This document shows positions 1 to 12,875 of a DNA stretch of 64,000 nucleotides, in pieces. Source of the DNA: Trichoplusia ni (Eukaryota; Arthropoda; Insecta; Lepidoptera; Noctuidae); contig NC_039488.1 of assembly GCF_003590095.1 (NCBI RefSeq), positions 11,222,001 through 11,286,000 of the forward strand, written 5' to 3'. Numbering within the stretch: the first letter of the stretch is position 1; each line of letters opens with the position of its first letter. The notes below the pieces were generated by a model. The model ran no database searches. It was not told the origin of the DNA and worked only from the letters and a program-made list of their open reading frames with translations. A program made the translations under genes and the position numbers.

Positions 1-2473
1 TATAAACGAAAAATATCAGATTCATATAATTTGTAATATGAAATCGTAAGTTTTAATGAGGTCCTATTACCGTTTGGTCGTTTGACCTTTCGTTTTAATT
101 AATGTGTGTATGACTTGTTCTATATACACTGCGATGTTCATACGATTTTAAACTTGCTATGTTACCTTATAGAATATCTACCTATTTACTTGCCTATATT
201 ACCTAGTATGGAGGTAGAAATCTATCCGACAGGTTGGCAATGTTGCAAAACTTTTCCTTTATACTAATTAAAGTTACTACACAAATTATCATCTATACTA
301 AAAAGAAGGTTATTATATTATTTCGTAACTTCCAGTCAGAAACTACTCTAGTCTAACTCAATAGGCGATAAGTCGTACATGAGCAATATGCCTGAATGAA
401 CACCGCAACCCATAAGTAGGTCCAGTGAGATTGTCCGAAAGGTATACCGCGGATCTGGTACACGAAGCTAAAGGATGGAACATGGATGGGTTTTAGTCAG
501 TTAAAGTTTAACACTCCCTTTCACTCAACCCAAAGTGGGAGGAGAAAAATAAAAGGTCATAAGTACGAGTACGGACATAATATATATACCTCCGATTTTA
601 CATAAACTCTAAGTAAATATGGAAGTTTTATTACTGCACTAATTCCTAGTTCCTAATTCCATTGATAATAGAAATTAACAACCACGGAGCGTACCTTTTC
701 AATTATAATCTCGCAATCAAAGACGAAAATCTAATAGATTGTTCTACTTAATAAACCTGCTGATATTACCCATTTTATGTAGGTTAAAGAACCTATTGTT
801 ATCATACAATCAATCTTAATAACTAACAAATAATAGAAATGAAAGAAGAAAAACAAATATTAGCTTTAATTTAAATATTTACTGATCGTATTCACGAGGT
901 TGATAACATTTGTCTTTGGCAAATAAAGTCTTAAACAATCATGGCTCGTTGATACCGATTAAATTACTCTTAATATTGGTTCATGATCTTATTATGCAAA
1001 GATTTCATTATAAAGTTTGTATAATAAATTGACGTCTTCGTCGACTTTTAAACATAAACAAACACCGAAGCGACAAATCACATTACCGTACATCCGACAC
1101 TAAAAACCTCTCAACCAAAACAACCCAAAAAGGTAACAGAATTAGCAAAACAAATTACAAGTGATAATCGAATGAGTTAGGGACCGATGGTAGCGCGCCG
1201 AGGTCGCCCGAGCCGCGTACCGTCAGTGTAACCGCGACTCTCGGTAGGGCAGCGCGCCCAACGGATGCCGCCCAACCTCCGTAGCAAATCCGTTCGATTC
1301 AAACGCTACGAATCACAAAACTCGACAACCGCAAACGTAAAAAAATATGTTCTACATATTCAGTTGATGTTCAAAGTAATTTTGAATACGTAATAGTGTT
1401 TGTGAATGTACATGAATTTTCTTTACGGAATAACAAGATCATACTGATATTTTCCGTGTTCGGAATCTTAAGCTTTACTTATAACACGCCTACGAAAGCC
1501 TTTTTGTTAAATTTATGCCTTCGGAGCGAAGTTATATTTAATTATTCGATGAAAAGAGGTTTTTTATTACAGATTTCCTTCATTGATAACTTTTTATGTA
1601 ACTTCGCTATTTATTATTTTTGATGGAATTAATTCTTCGGGTAAAAGGGTCTTTTTTGTATTCCTATTATAGCTTACTATAAGAATATAGGATAAAATCT
1701 TTAAAATGAATGCCGTTTATGTTAGAGTTAAAATACAAATGTACAAGACGCATACATACATATATATAGACTGATAGACCTCAAAATAAATCAACAATTA
1801 GTTTAATTAAAAATAACATAAAATGGAAAACACAATACCCTGTTCTAAAACCGACATTCTTAGACGTTGTAATCAAACTCCTAGCCGACATAAGTACTAC
1901 ACAGGCACGTCGCACCCGAACCCTACCTGTTGATTAGGTAATTAACGACTTTATTCAATGAACACTGATGTTTTCATAATAAACAGACACGCCTATTTCC
2001 TGGTGTACAGTATTACGCCGAAATAGATTTTTACGCAATTTTTTCGTAGAATAATGGTAAGACGTGAAAGTATGGTACAGAAAATGTATATACCTATAAG
2101 ATTTCAATAAAATTGCAGTTTGAATGTTTAATTAAGTTACATGCTGATCTGTGGACGAATATGGTGTGATGATGATGATGACATGCTGATCGTGTTTTGT
2201 TATAATTTTTGCCCATAATCTTGATAAAAGAACCAACGAGTGGTTTTAGTTGAATTTGGTAAGTTGACTTGAACATAGCCCGGAAAAGGATAGGTCAAAT
2301 AGAAACTGTAATTTAATTCTTTAGTTTTTCCATTTTCGAAACGCGACGTGAAACAGATTTGATTGCGGGTTTACAGACCCGTTTCCTGAGGTCTTTGGAG
2401 TTGACCTTTTCAATCAAAAGGAAGTACGAATCAAATAATACATGTTAAGGGGAAAACCTTCAAGTTTTATTCC
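1..2473. other. Left flank, no gene recognised
   Basis: AT-rich sequence with no open frame that looks coding. A short CpG-rich stretch lies at about 1180-1310. A fragment at about 480-550 resembles the 3' tail of a LINE (gttttagtcagt followed by acactccc). A GATGAT microsatellite is near 2168-2181. I see no splice-bounded coding exon. Confidence 0.5.
1180..1310. promoter_or_regulatory. CpG-rich island, possible promoter
   Basis: About 130 bp with many CG dinucleotides (gcgcgccgaggtcgcccg and following) inside very AT-rich DNA. It contains an arthropod initiator-like TCAGT near 1225. It could be the promoter and untranslated first exon of the receptor gene downstream, or simply part of an old repeat. 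No transcript evidence can be read from the sequence. Confidence 0.2.
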
Positions 2474-2568
2474 GTGGTTCATTTATTTCTCTTTTTAGGC
2501 AAAAGGGATATTGATATATGTTGCAATTATTTAGAACGTCTCACTAGCTTATTTGACTTTGACTCGTG

Positions 2569-2829
2569 TTTCGGAAGGTACGTTAAATTGTGGGTCCCGG
2601 CAGTTATTCTTACATCTTTGACAGTCGTTACAGGTAGTCAGAAGCTTGAAAAGTCTGACAACCAGTCTAACCAAGGGGTATCGTGTCGCCCAGGTAACTG
2701 GGTTGATGAGGTCAGATAGGCAGTCGCTCCTTGTAAAACACTGGTACTTAGCTGAAACCGTTAAGAAAGAAAAGTTAGACTGGTAGCCGACCCCAACATA
2801 GTTGGGAAAAGGCTAGGCCAATGATGACT
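2569..2829 (+). repeat. 5S-derived SINE family, headless copy
   Basis: Shares with 7690-7975 and 35592-35955 the body running from ggaaggyacgttaaattg through a cagtcgctccttgt block to a tail around gccgaccccaacatagttgg. The 5S-like head is missing, as in a 5'-truncated retroposed copy. The 81-codon open frame across it is a repeat artefact. Confidence 0.75.
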
Positions 2830-4889
2830 AGCTTATTTGACTTTTATAATTAATTATACAAAATAAATGTATCTTTCACTTAAAATAAACAGGGCCCTAT
2901 ATTAAACAAAATTGAAATTCATGTTCCAGCCACTTCAAAGTCAAACAAATGCCTAAATATACGACTCTATACAGACGGAATAATTAGGAAACTATAATCT
3001 ACTTAGATAATTATAATTATCAATAGACTTCTCTTAGTATCTCTGAAACGATCAAACGAGATCGATTCAGACGAAGAGTTCTTGGTTTGCCTCAAATATT
3101 ATGGTTTACGTAATTTGAAAGGTTTATCAAACGTTCCTTTTCGTTTAAATCAAAATCAACATTTTAGGTGAGACTCAAAGATAATTGTTTTACGTTGTAA
3201 GTTTGAACCGTTTATCAAGCGTTTGCTAGTTAAAATATTATTTTTCGGTGTCACTAAAATTAAAATTCATAAGACCATTTTCAGGCAATTTCGAAACGTT
3301 ACTCAACTACAAATAGACTACAATTATTTACATAAATGTGAATGCAATTACAAAATGTATTGATTAGAGAGATAATTTAAAAGAACCGGCAAGAAAGCAG
3401 TTTAACTTATAAGAAAGGGTTACATTTTGACAATCCTATTTCTAGGATCTTCAAAGTAGGTTTACACATTCCCAAAAACGTAGCGATAGACGAATAGGTT
3501 GGATCGAGATATGTATAGCTCTTAAGATAACCAAACGTAATTACGCGCCTCTAAGACATGTGAATAAGTTGATACGAAATTGTTCTAGCTTGCTTTGGGA
3601 ATCAGATCCGCCCGGGTTACATAACAAAGGCTGAAACTCCATTAATTTCAAATTACTGTGTACAAAGTTTGAATTTGTAATTTTATAACTTGATCTTCGT
3701 TTATTTTTATTGTTTATTTTCAAGTTGGAACTGTTTTGTCGTGATGCTCAGAATACTTGGACCCGTATAAATATACCCCAATTCGTTTAAAAACTATGAT
3801 GCTACAGAAAGACAGTGATGTCAAATTATAACTCGCTTCTTTTTGTGTCAAAATCATGATTTCATATGTTACCTAACTAGAAGTTCAAAGGCCTTCCTAT
3901 CACGCTTCTTCTAAAAGGGCTCCATTTTTACCCTATAGCTATTTAACACCTTAAAATGATCCATTTGGATGCCTATGATCACTAACTCTCGTAAACATTG
4001 CAAATAAGTATCTAAGTATATAGACATAGAATACTTAATTAATTACATGATTACAATACTTAGATAAATCATGATTGATGTAACTTGTATCCCTTAATAT
4101 TGGACGTAACAAATACATCATAATATTTACCTCCGTGACCTAATTTCTAATACGGTATTATTTCCTAATAGCGCCGACGTTTGTGTAATTGACGCCATTC
4201 ATGATTTTACGAAGTAATTATTTAGGAAAAAGACCACAGTGCCGAGATAATTATTGATTATGGATAAATAAAACAGTTTCGGTTGAACTTATGTTTGAGA
4301 TGTATTTAGTAAATCATGTTTGTTAAAATGAGTATTTTCATGCAAAGCAAAGGCTTGTTTAAAAATCATTTTACTAGAGTATAGTTCGTGGTAAACTAAA
4401 CCCCAGTAAGTAAACCCCAATTATTTTTCCCCTATTTTTTTATTTAATATACTTATTTCTAAATATATTGTTTTTTCAAAATAACGTACAGCTACATTAT
4501 AATCACAAAATCACCAAAAATTCTACAACAGTTTATAGTGATAAAAATCTATTATATTAGTAACTATACCTACTAGTTAAACAAAAAAAGGAATTTTCGT
4601 GAATGATAGTAAATTATCAGGAGGCTAATGAATCACGTCATCTTAACTTAATAAGTGGCGTTTTCCAGAACTCCTGCAGTAATAAAGCCTTATAAGGCCG
4701 TGGTGGGCCTCCTTCGTTTGTCTGTATGTCACCGGGCAGTATGCTATAAAACGTTATAGCTAGACCGTTGAAATTATCATAGAATGATGTAAGTCTGTTG
4801 CAGCTATTACAACAAAATTAAGAACTAAGATTCGAGATTAAACAATGGTATTGGACAGTCATAAGTTTAATGCTTAACGAATTATTTAA
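2830..4889. other. No gene recognised
   Basis: Unassigned AT-rich DNA. A degraded interspersed-repeat fragment at about 4720-4830 (tctgtatgtcaccgggcag, then a ctagaccgttgaaatt motif) recurs in related form near 50530-50620 and 57800-57890. Nothing else is recognisable. Confidence 0.5.
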
Positions 4890-5160
4890 CGGGCCTGTTG
4901 GTCTAGTGGTTAGTGACCCTGACTGCTATACCGGAGGTCGTGGGTTCGATTCCCGCCCAGGACAAATTTTGTGTGATGAGCATGATCATTTGTTCTTGTG
5001 TCTGGGTGTAATTTATCTATAATATGTATGTATTTAGAAATATATAAGTAAGTTTATCAGTTGTCTGGTTACCATAACACAAGCTCTGCTTAGCTTGGGA
5101 TCAGATAACCGTGTGTGAGTTGTCCCAGGATATATTATTATTATATTATTAATTATATTT
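4890..5160 (+). repeat. tRNA-derived SINE, family 1
   Basis: The first ~75 bases form a tRNA-like head, with box A-like tggtctagtgg and box B ggttcgattcc. A body follows (gtgtgatgagcatgatcatt, then tgtctgggtgtaattt), ending in a TTATTA-rich tail near 5140-5176. The acceptor-stem halves do not pair fully and the body continues, so this is a SINE and not a tRNA gene. A second copy on the other strand is at 10866-11025. Confidence 0.8.
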
Positions 5161-5953
5161 ATTATTATTTTCTGTTAGCCTCGTCGTACGGTCGCAAGTC
5201 CAGCTCGTACTGAATCGGTTTTGTTCCCACGTTTGTATACACTCATTTTTCAAGTTTGTTTGTTTGTTTGTCGTTCCGGTTGGATTTTTATAACTCAATT
5301 TTGAGACACTTTCCGATAAGCTAGCATGCTGAAAATTTCAGAGTAGCTTTGAACCCGATGACAATGTAATTTACAATTATAAAAATGGCTGAATTGATTT
5401 TGATACAATTTTAATTGAGTGACATCAAAAAACGTAGGTTTTTAGATTTCTTAGATCTATTTGCGTTTAATTTTACATTACTTGGCCCAAGAAACAATTT
5501 GCTCGTTAGCCCCAGAAATAATTAAATTCAGATCACTCATTACAACTCTACAGACCTAGTATTTAAGTCTTAGAACATAACGAAGCTCTTTAAACATTAG
5601 TTAAGATATTCAAGTATTTCTAGTCAGACCCGCATTTCGTTACTGCCAGCTAGAAATAATAGTCTGATAAGTTTGAAAGCTTGTAAATGAAGCAAAGAGA
5701 TTGTGTAAAGAACGTCTCCGACTTTTAAATTCAAAAGAAAGTAAAACATTTTCTTAATTTTGATAGAAACCATAGTATATACATACATATTTAAAATTGT
5801 ATGTTAGCAGAAGCGTTATATTAAATAGTCTGTGCGTGAAAAAATAACTTTTTCTAGGAAATAAAGTCTATTGTGGAAGAAAAAAAATCCTATAACAAAA
5901 TATCACTGATGACTTCAGTATAGTTTTTGTTTGTTACTGGCATTTGTAAGGTC

Positions 5954-6193
5954 CAGGGCCGGATCTAGCGATCCAGGGGCCCCGAGGCAACAAAGGAGTG
6001 GGGGCCCCCTTGGTTCAAGTTGTTTTCATTCAGTGAAAAATATATCGAGCTTTTTTTAGATGCATAGTGTCAAACAGGTGAGCTTCTACCCCGTGGTTTC
6101 ATATTTTTTTTATTTCGTCGCACGTGCTGGGCCCCTGGTCATAGTGGGCCCCTAGGCACTGGCCTAAAGTGCCTTATGGATAATACGGCACTG
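5954..6193. mobile_element. hAT-type non-autonomous element (MITE)
   Basis: About 240 bp bounded by imperfect terminal inverted repeats (CAGGGCCGG on the left, the complement of CGGCACTG on the right). It is flanked by a perfect 8-bp direct repeat, GTAAGGTC, at 5946-5953 and 6194-6201. An 8-bp target duplication and CAGGG-type ends are hAT hallmarks. The interior is non-coding and rich in ggggcccc motifs. Confidence 0.75.
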
Positions 6194-6201
6194 GTAAGGT
6201 C

Positions 6202-7689
6202 TAAAATTTTGTTGTCATAGCATCACAGAAATACATAAAGTTTTCGACTGACGCTATCATAGTTCGGGAGCTACAGCCTGGTGCCAGACAAACAGCGAAG
6301 CTTTAGTAATACCTAAATATTGCTCCATTTTCACCCTTTCGCTACAAAACCATCAAAACTACCAGAGTCTTGTAGCCTTATACTCCATCACAAGTATTAA
6401 CATAACTATCATTAAATGAATCTAACAATTTAAACACAACACGAACGCTAAAGTGATCCTACGTAAATTACCGTGGTAAAACGTTACAAACCCGTGCATA
6501 ATGTCGTGGAAACAAGCAACGGTAATCCGGGTTTCCGAGAAGGCACGCACTGTTTCGAGGAACCATGCCGACTGGAGGCCGGGGGGGGGGGGGCGAGGAT
6601 TCCCTAGTGTTCCCCAGTTTCAAGGTACAAAGGTTATAGGTACGACAGACTGTTGACGATAATGCTGTTATAAATTATGTTACTTGATGGATGATTTGTA
6701 AGAAATTGATCCTTATATGGATTTGAATTAAGGTCTATTATTTTATCAGTAACTTCGTAACTATCGAGTTTCGTTAATTTTATGGATCTTGTATTTTGAA
6801 AATCGTAATGATAACAAAATAAATGTTCTATTAGTTTTAAAAACACAATCGGGTTATTCACCTGCACGAGCACTGCAACTATTTTAATAACTAAAATACG
6901 TTAATTAAATTTCGTTTAAAACAATAATTCTCTTTAGAAAATGAATCTATGTTTCAGTGGCTGGTTAGTTTTTATTTTCATTGTAATTTAATTAACCCTT
7001 TTGTTGCTATAAAAATATTATGAAAAACGGTCTTTGATCGTTAAGGTTAGTTTTCGCTAATTAATATTCAGAGATGGGAATTTATTTTTTCTTTTTCAAA
7101 GTAAGAATGACCATTGAATGCCCCAGGTTTTTTCTCAAAGGTATTCAATAATTCTGCAAAACGTTTTGCAATTACAAACGAAGTTCTCAATTCCAGTAGT
7201 TTTGTGTGGCTCAAAACTTTTTACTGTGTGTACAAAGATTTTTTTTTAGTTAATCTAAAATAAACACAATTTTTTGTGAATTCGAGATTCGACCACATTT
7301 CTAGGAGTCCATCACGTTTTTAAGAGACCTTACCTTCCGCTGCTTCTGTCTCGTGAGCCCAACTAGCGCATGAGTACCTTTTATTTATATTTTGTTACGT
7401 CTACGACATAAAGACATTTCACTTTATAATGGTCTGCACAAACCTAATAGTCAGGGATATAGGTACCAGTCGTTATATGCTATGGTTGCAAACAATATCT
7501 GCTGTTGTATCTCTTGATAAGGATATTAAATCTTACGTAGATAGATTACACGATAAAATACGAATATATTTTGGCAAAGCAACGTAACGTATGTACATAG
7601 GTGTCAAATCAAAGGTGAAAATGTCAACTTAGAGCTATCTATCACGTCGTATAGGTACCTAAATCAAAATCCATTTACTCATGATTGTG
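6202..7689. other. No gene recognised
   Basis: AT-rich, with a run of about 13 G residues at 6582-6594. I found no exon or recognisable element. Confidence 0.5.
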
Positions 7690-7975
7690 CAGAGGAGCTC
7701 GTGGCTTAGCTACAACCGCATTAGTGATTCGATCACAGGTTAAGCTACGCTTAACCGTTGATGGGTGACCATCTTTGTTCCTCCGTGTTTCCGAAGGCAC
7801 GTTAAATTGTGGGTCCCGGCTGTTATTTTTACATCTTTGACAGTCCTTACAGGTAGTCAGAAGCTTGAAAAGTCTAACAACCAGTTTAACCAAGGGGTAT
7901 CGTGTTGCCCAGGTAACTGGGTTGAGGAGGTCAGATAAGCAGTCGCTCCTTGTAAAACACTGGTACTTAGCCGTA
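7690..7975 (+). repeat. 5S rRNA-derived SINE, copy with head
   Basis: The head contains gattcgatcacaggttaagc and gatgggtgaccatc, which match in order the internal promoter region of 5S rRNA (GATCAC, GTTAAGC, then GGATGGGTGACC). The shared family body follows, down to the cagtcgctccttgt block at about 7940. The head is slightly shortened between its two 5S-like blocks relative to 35592-35955. The reverse-strand 116-codon frame here is not a gene. Confidence 0.75.
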
Positions 7976-8235
7976 AAAGTTAATAGCTGAAGCACACTAT
8001 CACACGGTATCTCAAAATAGTTCAATCTCTAAACCCTTCTACTTCAGCCTTTTTCGAAATTAAGATAAAAGATCCATTAAGATGTTGTCAAATGAATAAT
8101 TAAGATGCTAACACCAAATTAATTATCATTTTCATCACAAAGGTTTTATCCGGTAGATAATTTTGCGAGTTAACTAACAGTTTAATTAAGTGACCTACTT
8201 CATAATGATGAGGATTAAAAGTTCTACATCTGTAC

Positions 8236-8499
8236 TCTATACTAATATATAAAGCTGAAGAGTTTGTTTGATTGTTTGTTTGTTTGTTTGAACGCGCTAA
8301 TCTCAGGAACTACTGGTCCAAATTGAAAAATGATTTTTGTGTTGAATAGAGCATTCATCGAGGAAGGCTTTAGGCTATAAACCATCACGCTGCGACTAAT
8401 AGGAGCGAAGATAAAATGGAAAATGTGAAAAAACAGGGCAGGTATAAATCATAACTTATATCTTCTACCCACGGGGACGAAGTCGCGGGCAACAGCTAG
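8236..8499 (+). mobile_element. Helitron-like non-autonomous element, copy 1
   Basis: Begins TCTATACTAATATATAAAGC, carries a GTTT microsatellite, and ends in gggcaacagCTAG: 5' TC and 3' CTAG, no terminal inverted repeats. It resembles the Lep1-type Helitrons known from Lepidoptera. Related copies are at 34070-34350, 56308-56563 and 58650-58918 (minus). Confidence 0.75.
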
Positions 8500-10048
8500 T
8501 TTTGAAAAATGATTGTAATGATGTAGTTAAAATCCAATAAAATCAAACTGGTTTAGTTACTTTGGTAAGAACTCGCCTCATGATCAAATATTCTGGCTGG
8601 GTATAAAACTAGTCGAGCAATCCTGATTAAAACGCATGAGTAAATCATGTGATAAATTTCATTCTGTGATCACATGAATTTTCCTAAAATTTTCTTCAGA
8701 TAAACTAGAGTAAACCAGTCATTGAATATACTATAAGAAGTTCCTTTTTTTTCATCTTTTCTCTTTTCGTTTTAAGCTTCAATGTTCACATAGTATCGTT
8801 AAAAGCGTTGAGGATTTCCGAGACTAATTCGATTGGTTACGATTTCCTATAGAAAATCCATAAACTCTGTTACTAAGCTTTCCGGATTTCCCCTTTTATT
8901 ATTATTTCACTACTAAACCTGCTAAAGATATGAACAAATTGCGAATATAATGTATTGAGTATAAAAACTGCGTAGCTTTACGAGACGAATTAAAAGAGGC
9001 TTAATGAAATGAAATTATTTATTCTCCATGTAACATAGATATTTTCACTTTTTTGTCTTTTTTGAGAACGGTGGAGTCGACGTTTCCTATCTGGCTACCC
9101 TGAAAAGATATATCGAAACAAACTCAGGATGCGCAGATTATTTGATAGAGAATTTGATAATTATAGAAAATTTTAAAATGCGAGTAAAACAGGGTAAATA
9201 ATAGAATCATTTCATTTTCTATATTATTTTCTCTTCATTCATTGAACTGATATCAATATTATTTCTAGATTATAAACCAAGATTGAACTCTTAAAATACA
9301 TCTTTTATCTTGTCATTCAAGATATCGGCTACTGAAATCAGTAACTAGTTTTAAATCAACATGATTTTAGTACTAATAGATAAAGTTATATGAATCAATA
9401 CGTATTTGCTTGTTTTATTTATAAATGCCGGGATATTTATAAAAGTTTATTCGTAATCTCGTGGGATATTAAAAGAAAAACCTAAGTAAACAGATATGAT
9501 TCAGTAGTGCTTTACACATTTCTAAGTAATTTGCTTGTGATTTGATCAAATGTCAATGAATAAGCTTTTTATATCTGGTGGGTATCTGGGGTATATTTGG
9601 CTGGTCTTTTGTAGTGAAAGAGAGTAAGTATCACTTTATTAGAAAAAAACAAACCTGATTTCAGAACTGATTGTGTAATGGTTACGATAAGTGTGTTTAG
9701 TAATACTAAGTAGCTTTCGCCACGATGATTCATATGCTTATTTATCGGGACAACCCAACTAGTTTCGGGCCCACCTGAAGTCCTTAATCATGAGCTCACG
9801 CGGTTGATCAAGGACTTAATTGTATCATTTAGCAATAGCTACTAGTATATAAGGCTTAAATATTAACAACTGGGCTTTCAGAATGTCAGCTAACTCTATA
9901 TTCTTCTCTCCAAGCCTATCCAACCCAAACCAGCCATTCTCGTGCCTCCCGTAGAAAAAAATGTACCAATTTACGAAAGTGTTTCACAAAAATGTTGTTC
10001 TAAGTGTTAAAGTTGTTAAATGAATGTGGACAGAAGAATGTTTTCAAG
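8500..10048. other. Upstream flank of exon 1a
   Basis: No gene seen before the exon. A degraded short palindromic element fragment is at about 8575-8640 and another at 9736-9815 (ttatcgggacaacccaacta, then a cctgaagtccttaatcatg block). A clear TATA box or initiator for exon 1a is not obvious. Confidence 0.4.
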
Positions 10049-10312
10049 ATGAGGATATGGTATGCGGCGTTCTGCTTCCTCGTCTTTTGTTTTTCGCCGA
10101 CGGAGAATTTTCGGACCCAAGAAATGGGGTTGTTACCAGCTAAAGTACTGCCGACGCAGGCCCCACCCCAGAGGGAAAGTTTGAGGATACCGACTTCGAT
10201 CTCTGGGTTCTTTGGACAGACCAGGAAGGAGAGTTTGACAACGGTTACCATGGCAACCGAAGGTGGTCAACAGGAGAGTTCTACAGTAGCTGTGGAGTCA
10301 TCTACTGTTCGG
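10049..10312 (+). CDS. Receptor gene, first coding exon 1a (signal peptide)
   Basis: ATG at 10049 opens 88 codons ending on the donor CGG|GTAAGC in phase 0. I chose this ATG over an upstream in-frame GTG because it directly precedes a classic secretory signal: MRIW, a hydrophobic run AAFCFLVFCF, then a small/polar cleavage region. The rest is a Pro/Ser/Thr-rich, low-complexity extracellular linker. The next exon in the same frame is 29535-29670, about 19 kb away. The function cannot be told from this exon alone. An alternative first exon of the same design lies at 15009-15158. Confidence 0.7.
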
Positions 10313-10720
10313 GTAAGCAATACTTTTTTAGTTTATTTTACAAGTTTTTTTTCTTAGATTTCTTACACAATATTTATTTCAAACCTCTAAGGTTAACCAT
10401 ATAGTCGATAAGATATAGGGCTAGATAGTTTATGATCTTTGTTTGAAGATATGTATGGTGGGCGGGCACAAAATGCTTTTAAAATAAAACGAGATAAAAT
10501 TAAATAAAAGACCAAATTGCGGCCAATATTGCCTCGATTCTTCGAAACTTAACCTACCGAGTAAATTATTCGTAAGCTTTATCATAATTTCCAAGGAATG
10601 TCTAACTTTTCCGCAGCTACTGAGAATTTCTCCGAAACACCAGCTACCGATAACGACATTCAACAAGTGTTCATTCAACAGGGCGCCTACCGCCATAGCT
10701 TGAAATAACAATGAATGATT

Positions 10721-10771
10721 GTGAAACGAGACAGCGCAATACGCTGTGTATAGCTGTGTCTCTTTCCCTCG
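10721..10771. repeat. Recurring ~52-bp imperfect palindrome
   Basis: gtgaaacgagacagcgcaat followed by a partial reverse complement ending tgtgtctctttccctcg. Related sites occur at 17565-17612, 26252-26310, 27818-27869, 31970-32021, 36213-36262, 40325-40374, 55405-55435 and 59300-59353. The shared plan is TGTGgAAgcGAGATaGCGC in the left arm and its complement, ending in a tctctttYcac-type motif, in the right arm. Confidence 0.6.
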
Positions 10772-10865
10772 TTTTGTTTGGCCGTCAGACGTCTATACTA
10801 TTAATCACGCAACGTCCCAAAAAAGGAAAACTTGCTATGAGTGCTAGATAATTGATAATTTAATC

Positions 10866-11025
10866 ATACATATATATTTCTAAATACATGACATTAAGGA
10901 TCAATTACACCCAGAAATAGAACAAATGTTTTTTCGTATGACACAAACATTTGTCCTGAGTGAGAATCGAACTCACCAACTCCGGTATAGCAGTCAGGAC
11001 TACTAGCCACTAGACTAAAAGGCAG
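10866..11025 (-). repeat. tRNA-derived SINE, family 1 (reverse copy)
   Basis: The complement carries the tRNA-like head (box B ggttcgattct-like) and the same body as 4890-5160, including the tctgggtgtaatt block. The copy is diverged and truncated at its tail. Confidence 0.7.
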
Positions 11026-11253
11026 TCATTATAGCACTGTTAGACAGGTATTATAATATAGTTACACGATCTTAAACTTCACCTACATTTCGAGGTATTT
11101 TTAGAATATTACTAATGCTGTAAATACTCCCTAACACAAACAATAAATCAATAACCATCTATCAATAGCGTCTGTATTTAGACACAGCAAGGATGGAGTA
11201 ATCATTATTAAGTTTCGAATTCTTTCATAGGCGTAACGATTCATGTTTGAAAA

Positions 11254-11370
11254 TCAACTGAGCGCGACGAGTCGCCGGTTCGATACCCGAGAAGGACGAG
11301 CATTTGTGTCATTTGTGTTTTTTCTGAGTCTGGCTGTTTTTGTGCGTGTGACTTGAATGTTTATGAAACC
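11254..11370 (+). repeat. tRNA-derived SINE, family 2 (fragment)
   Basis: gcgacgagtcgccggttcga (box B region) followed by a gagcatttgtgt block, as in the best copy at 54931-55127. The first part of the head is missing. Confidence 0.6.
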
Positions 11371-12189
11371 AGCGATACAATGAATAATTCCGATGATACC
11401 TACAGTAATACATAAAAAAATGAGAATTCATTGAATAAGTTGGTTGTTAATCAGAGATAAAGATCTACGACTCTTTCAGCAATGACATTGTTTTTCTTCG
11501 TATATTTGAAGTAGATCTAAAATGATAATCTTCATAGTTGGGCTGTTAAGCTTTCATGATTTAAACGGACTTTATGACTATTGTATAGTAGCGTAGCGCA
11601 TGAATGGATGTTTGTTGCCTTTCACGTAAAAATAACTGGACGGAAATGGAGCAAATTTAGTACACAGATAGTTTGTAATCTGGATTAACACATAGGATAA
11701 TCTTAATCTCGATTTTATGTTGTAACAGGCGGAGCCGCTGGCAACAGCTATTATGGCACAATTTGGTATAAAATTATTAAGTCCTAAGTCTAGGACTATT
11801 TAAAAGTTGGTAAAAGTTAAGTACCTTTAGTTCCAACCTATGTTCAATATTTATTTTTTGTAAGAAAATATTCTAGACAGATACCTGCAATTCACTTCAT
11901 TACCGTGAGAAATAGCTACGACTATTACTAACTTATTTCGATAATACAGTCACGTAGAAAATACACTTTTAGAAATACCAATTCCACGTTCAAAAATATT
12001 AATTTAAATGTGAAAACATATAAAATCGAATGTGAATGAAAATGTTATTTTAAGTTACATGAATAATGAAATACGTGAAGTGTAGAGACTAGAATTATAA
12101 TATATTCTCTTTTTTGGACAGCTGAGTACCATTTGAATTGAAAAGGTTATTATTCAATTGTTTTGGAATCATTTTCAAAGTGTCAGCTG

Positions 12190-12525
12190 TCATTAATTTA
12201 TATTTCGCAGTCGTTAGGGGTAGTCAGAAGCCAGAAAGTCCGACAACCACTTTTACTAGTGAGCACTGTGATACCCGGGCAATTGGGTTGAAGGTCACAT
12301 AAGAAAAAAAAACCAATTTATTTTTCTCTTCATAATGGCTATAGACCTTATAATTCGATTATTTATCATTTACCATAAATTTCACCTTTTGGAAAGACTG
12401 GTGCCTTATATAAGTTTTCATCAAAAACCAAGGTAGGCAGTCTTTCTTGCACAACACTGGTACTTAGCATCTACTGGACTGGAAGCCGACACCAACATAG
12501 TTGGGGCTCGGCAGGTAATAACAAT
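12190..12525 (+). repeat. 5S-derived SINE family, degraded copy
   Basis: Two body pieces of the family: 12205-12300 (gtcgttaggggtagtcagaag onward) and 12430-12520 (ggtaggcagtctttcttgca to gccgacaccaacatagttgg). They are split by about 130 bp of unrelated AT-rich sequence. Confidence 0.6.
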
Positions 12526-12875
12526 CAGTTTTAGGAATAGTTGTTAAACTATTGTTTACGACTATTTAATTGAAGGATACATAATATCTAAACATAGTTA
12601 AATAGGCTTATCTCAATATAATTACTGATTCGTTGATCCCATTCCGTGAATAGTTCAGATTTCACCAAGAAGTTTTAATGATATTATAATGTTACTGATA
12701 AACTTAAGTCAAAACTTGTTGTCGGAGGCGTGGGCTGTGATGAGTAAAGTTTTAAATGATCTATACAGTATCTATTTTCTGCGATAGCCGAAATAAAGTT
12801 GGCGACATTTCATGTTTGGACTTGCTAAAACCCGTGGATTTATCGTATTCTTCGGATTAACGAAAGTTTTTTCTG

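Noticed and set aside
4890..4965. Possible tRNA gene with A and B boxes
   Set aside because: The acceptor stem does not pair fully and the sequence continues into a body shared with 10866-11025, so it is a SINE head.
6582..6594. Poly-G run, also poly-C at 30837-30847
   Set aside because: Simple homopolymers; no evidence for a quadruplex-forming array or another function.
7675..8025. 116-codon reverse-strand frame
   Set aside because: It lies over the 5S-derived SINE, with no protein family signal.
10430..10711. 93-codon reverse-strand frame in intron 1
   Set aside because: Moderately protein-like but bounded by AT-rich DNA, with no recognisable motif or splice borders.
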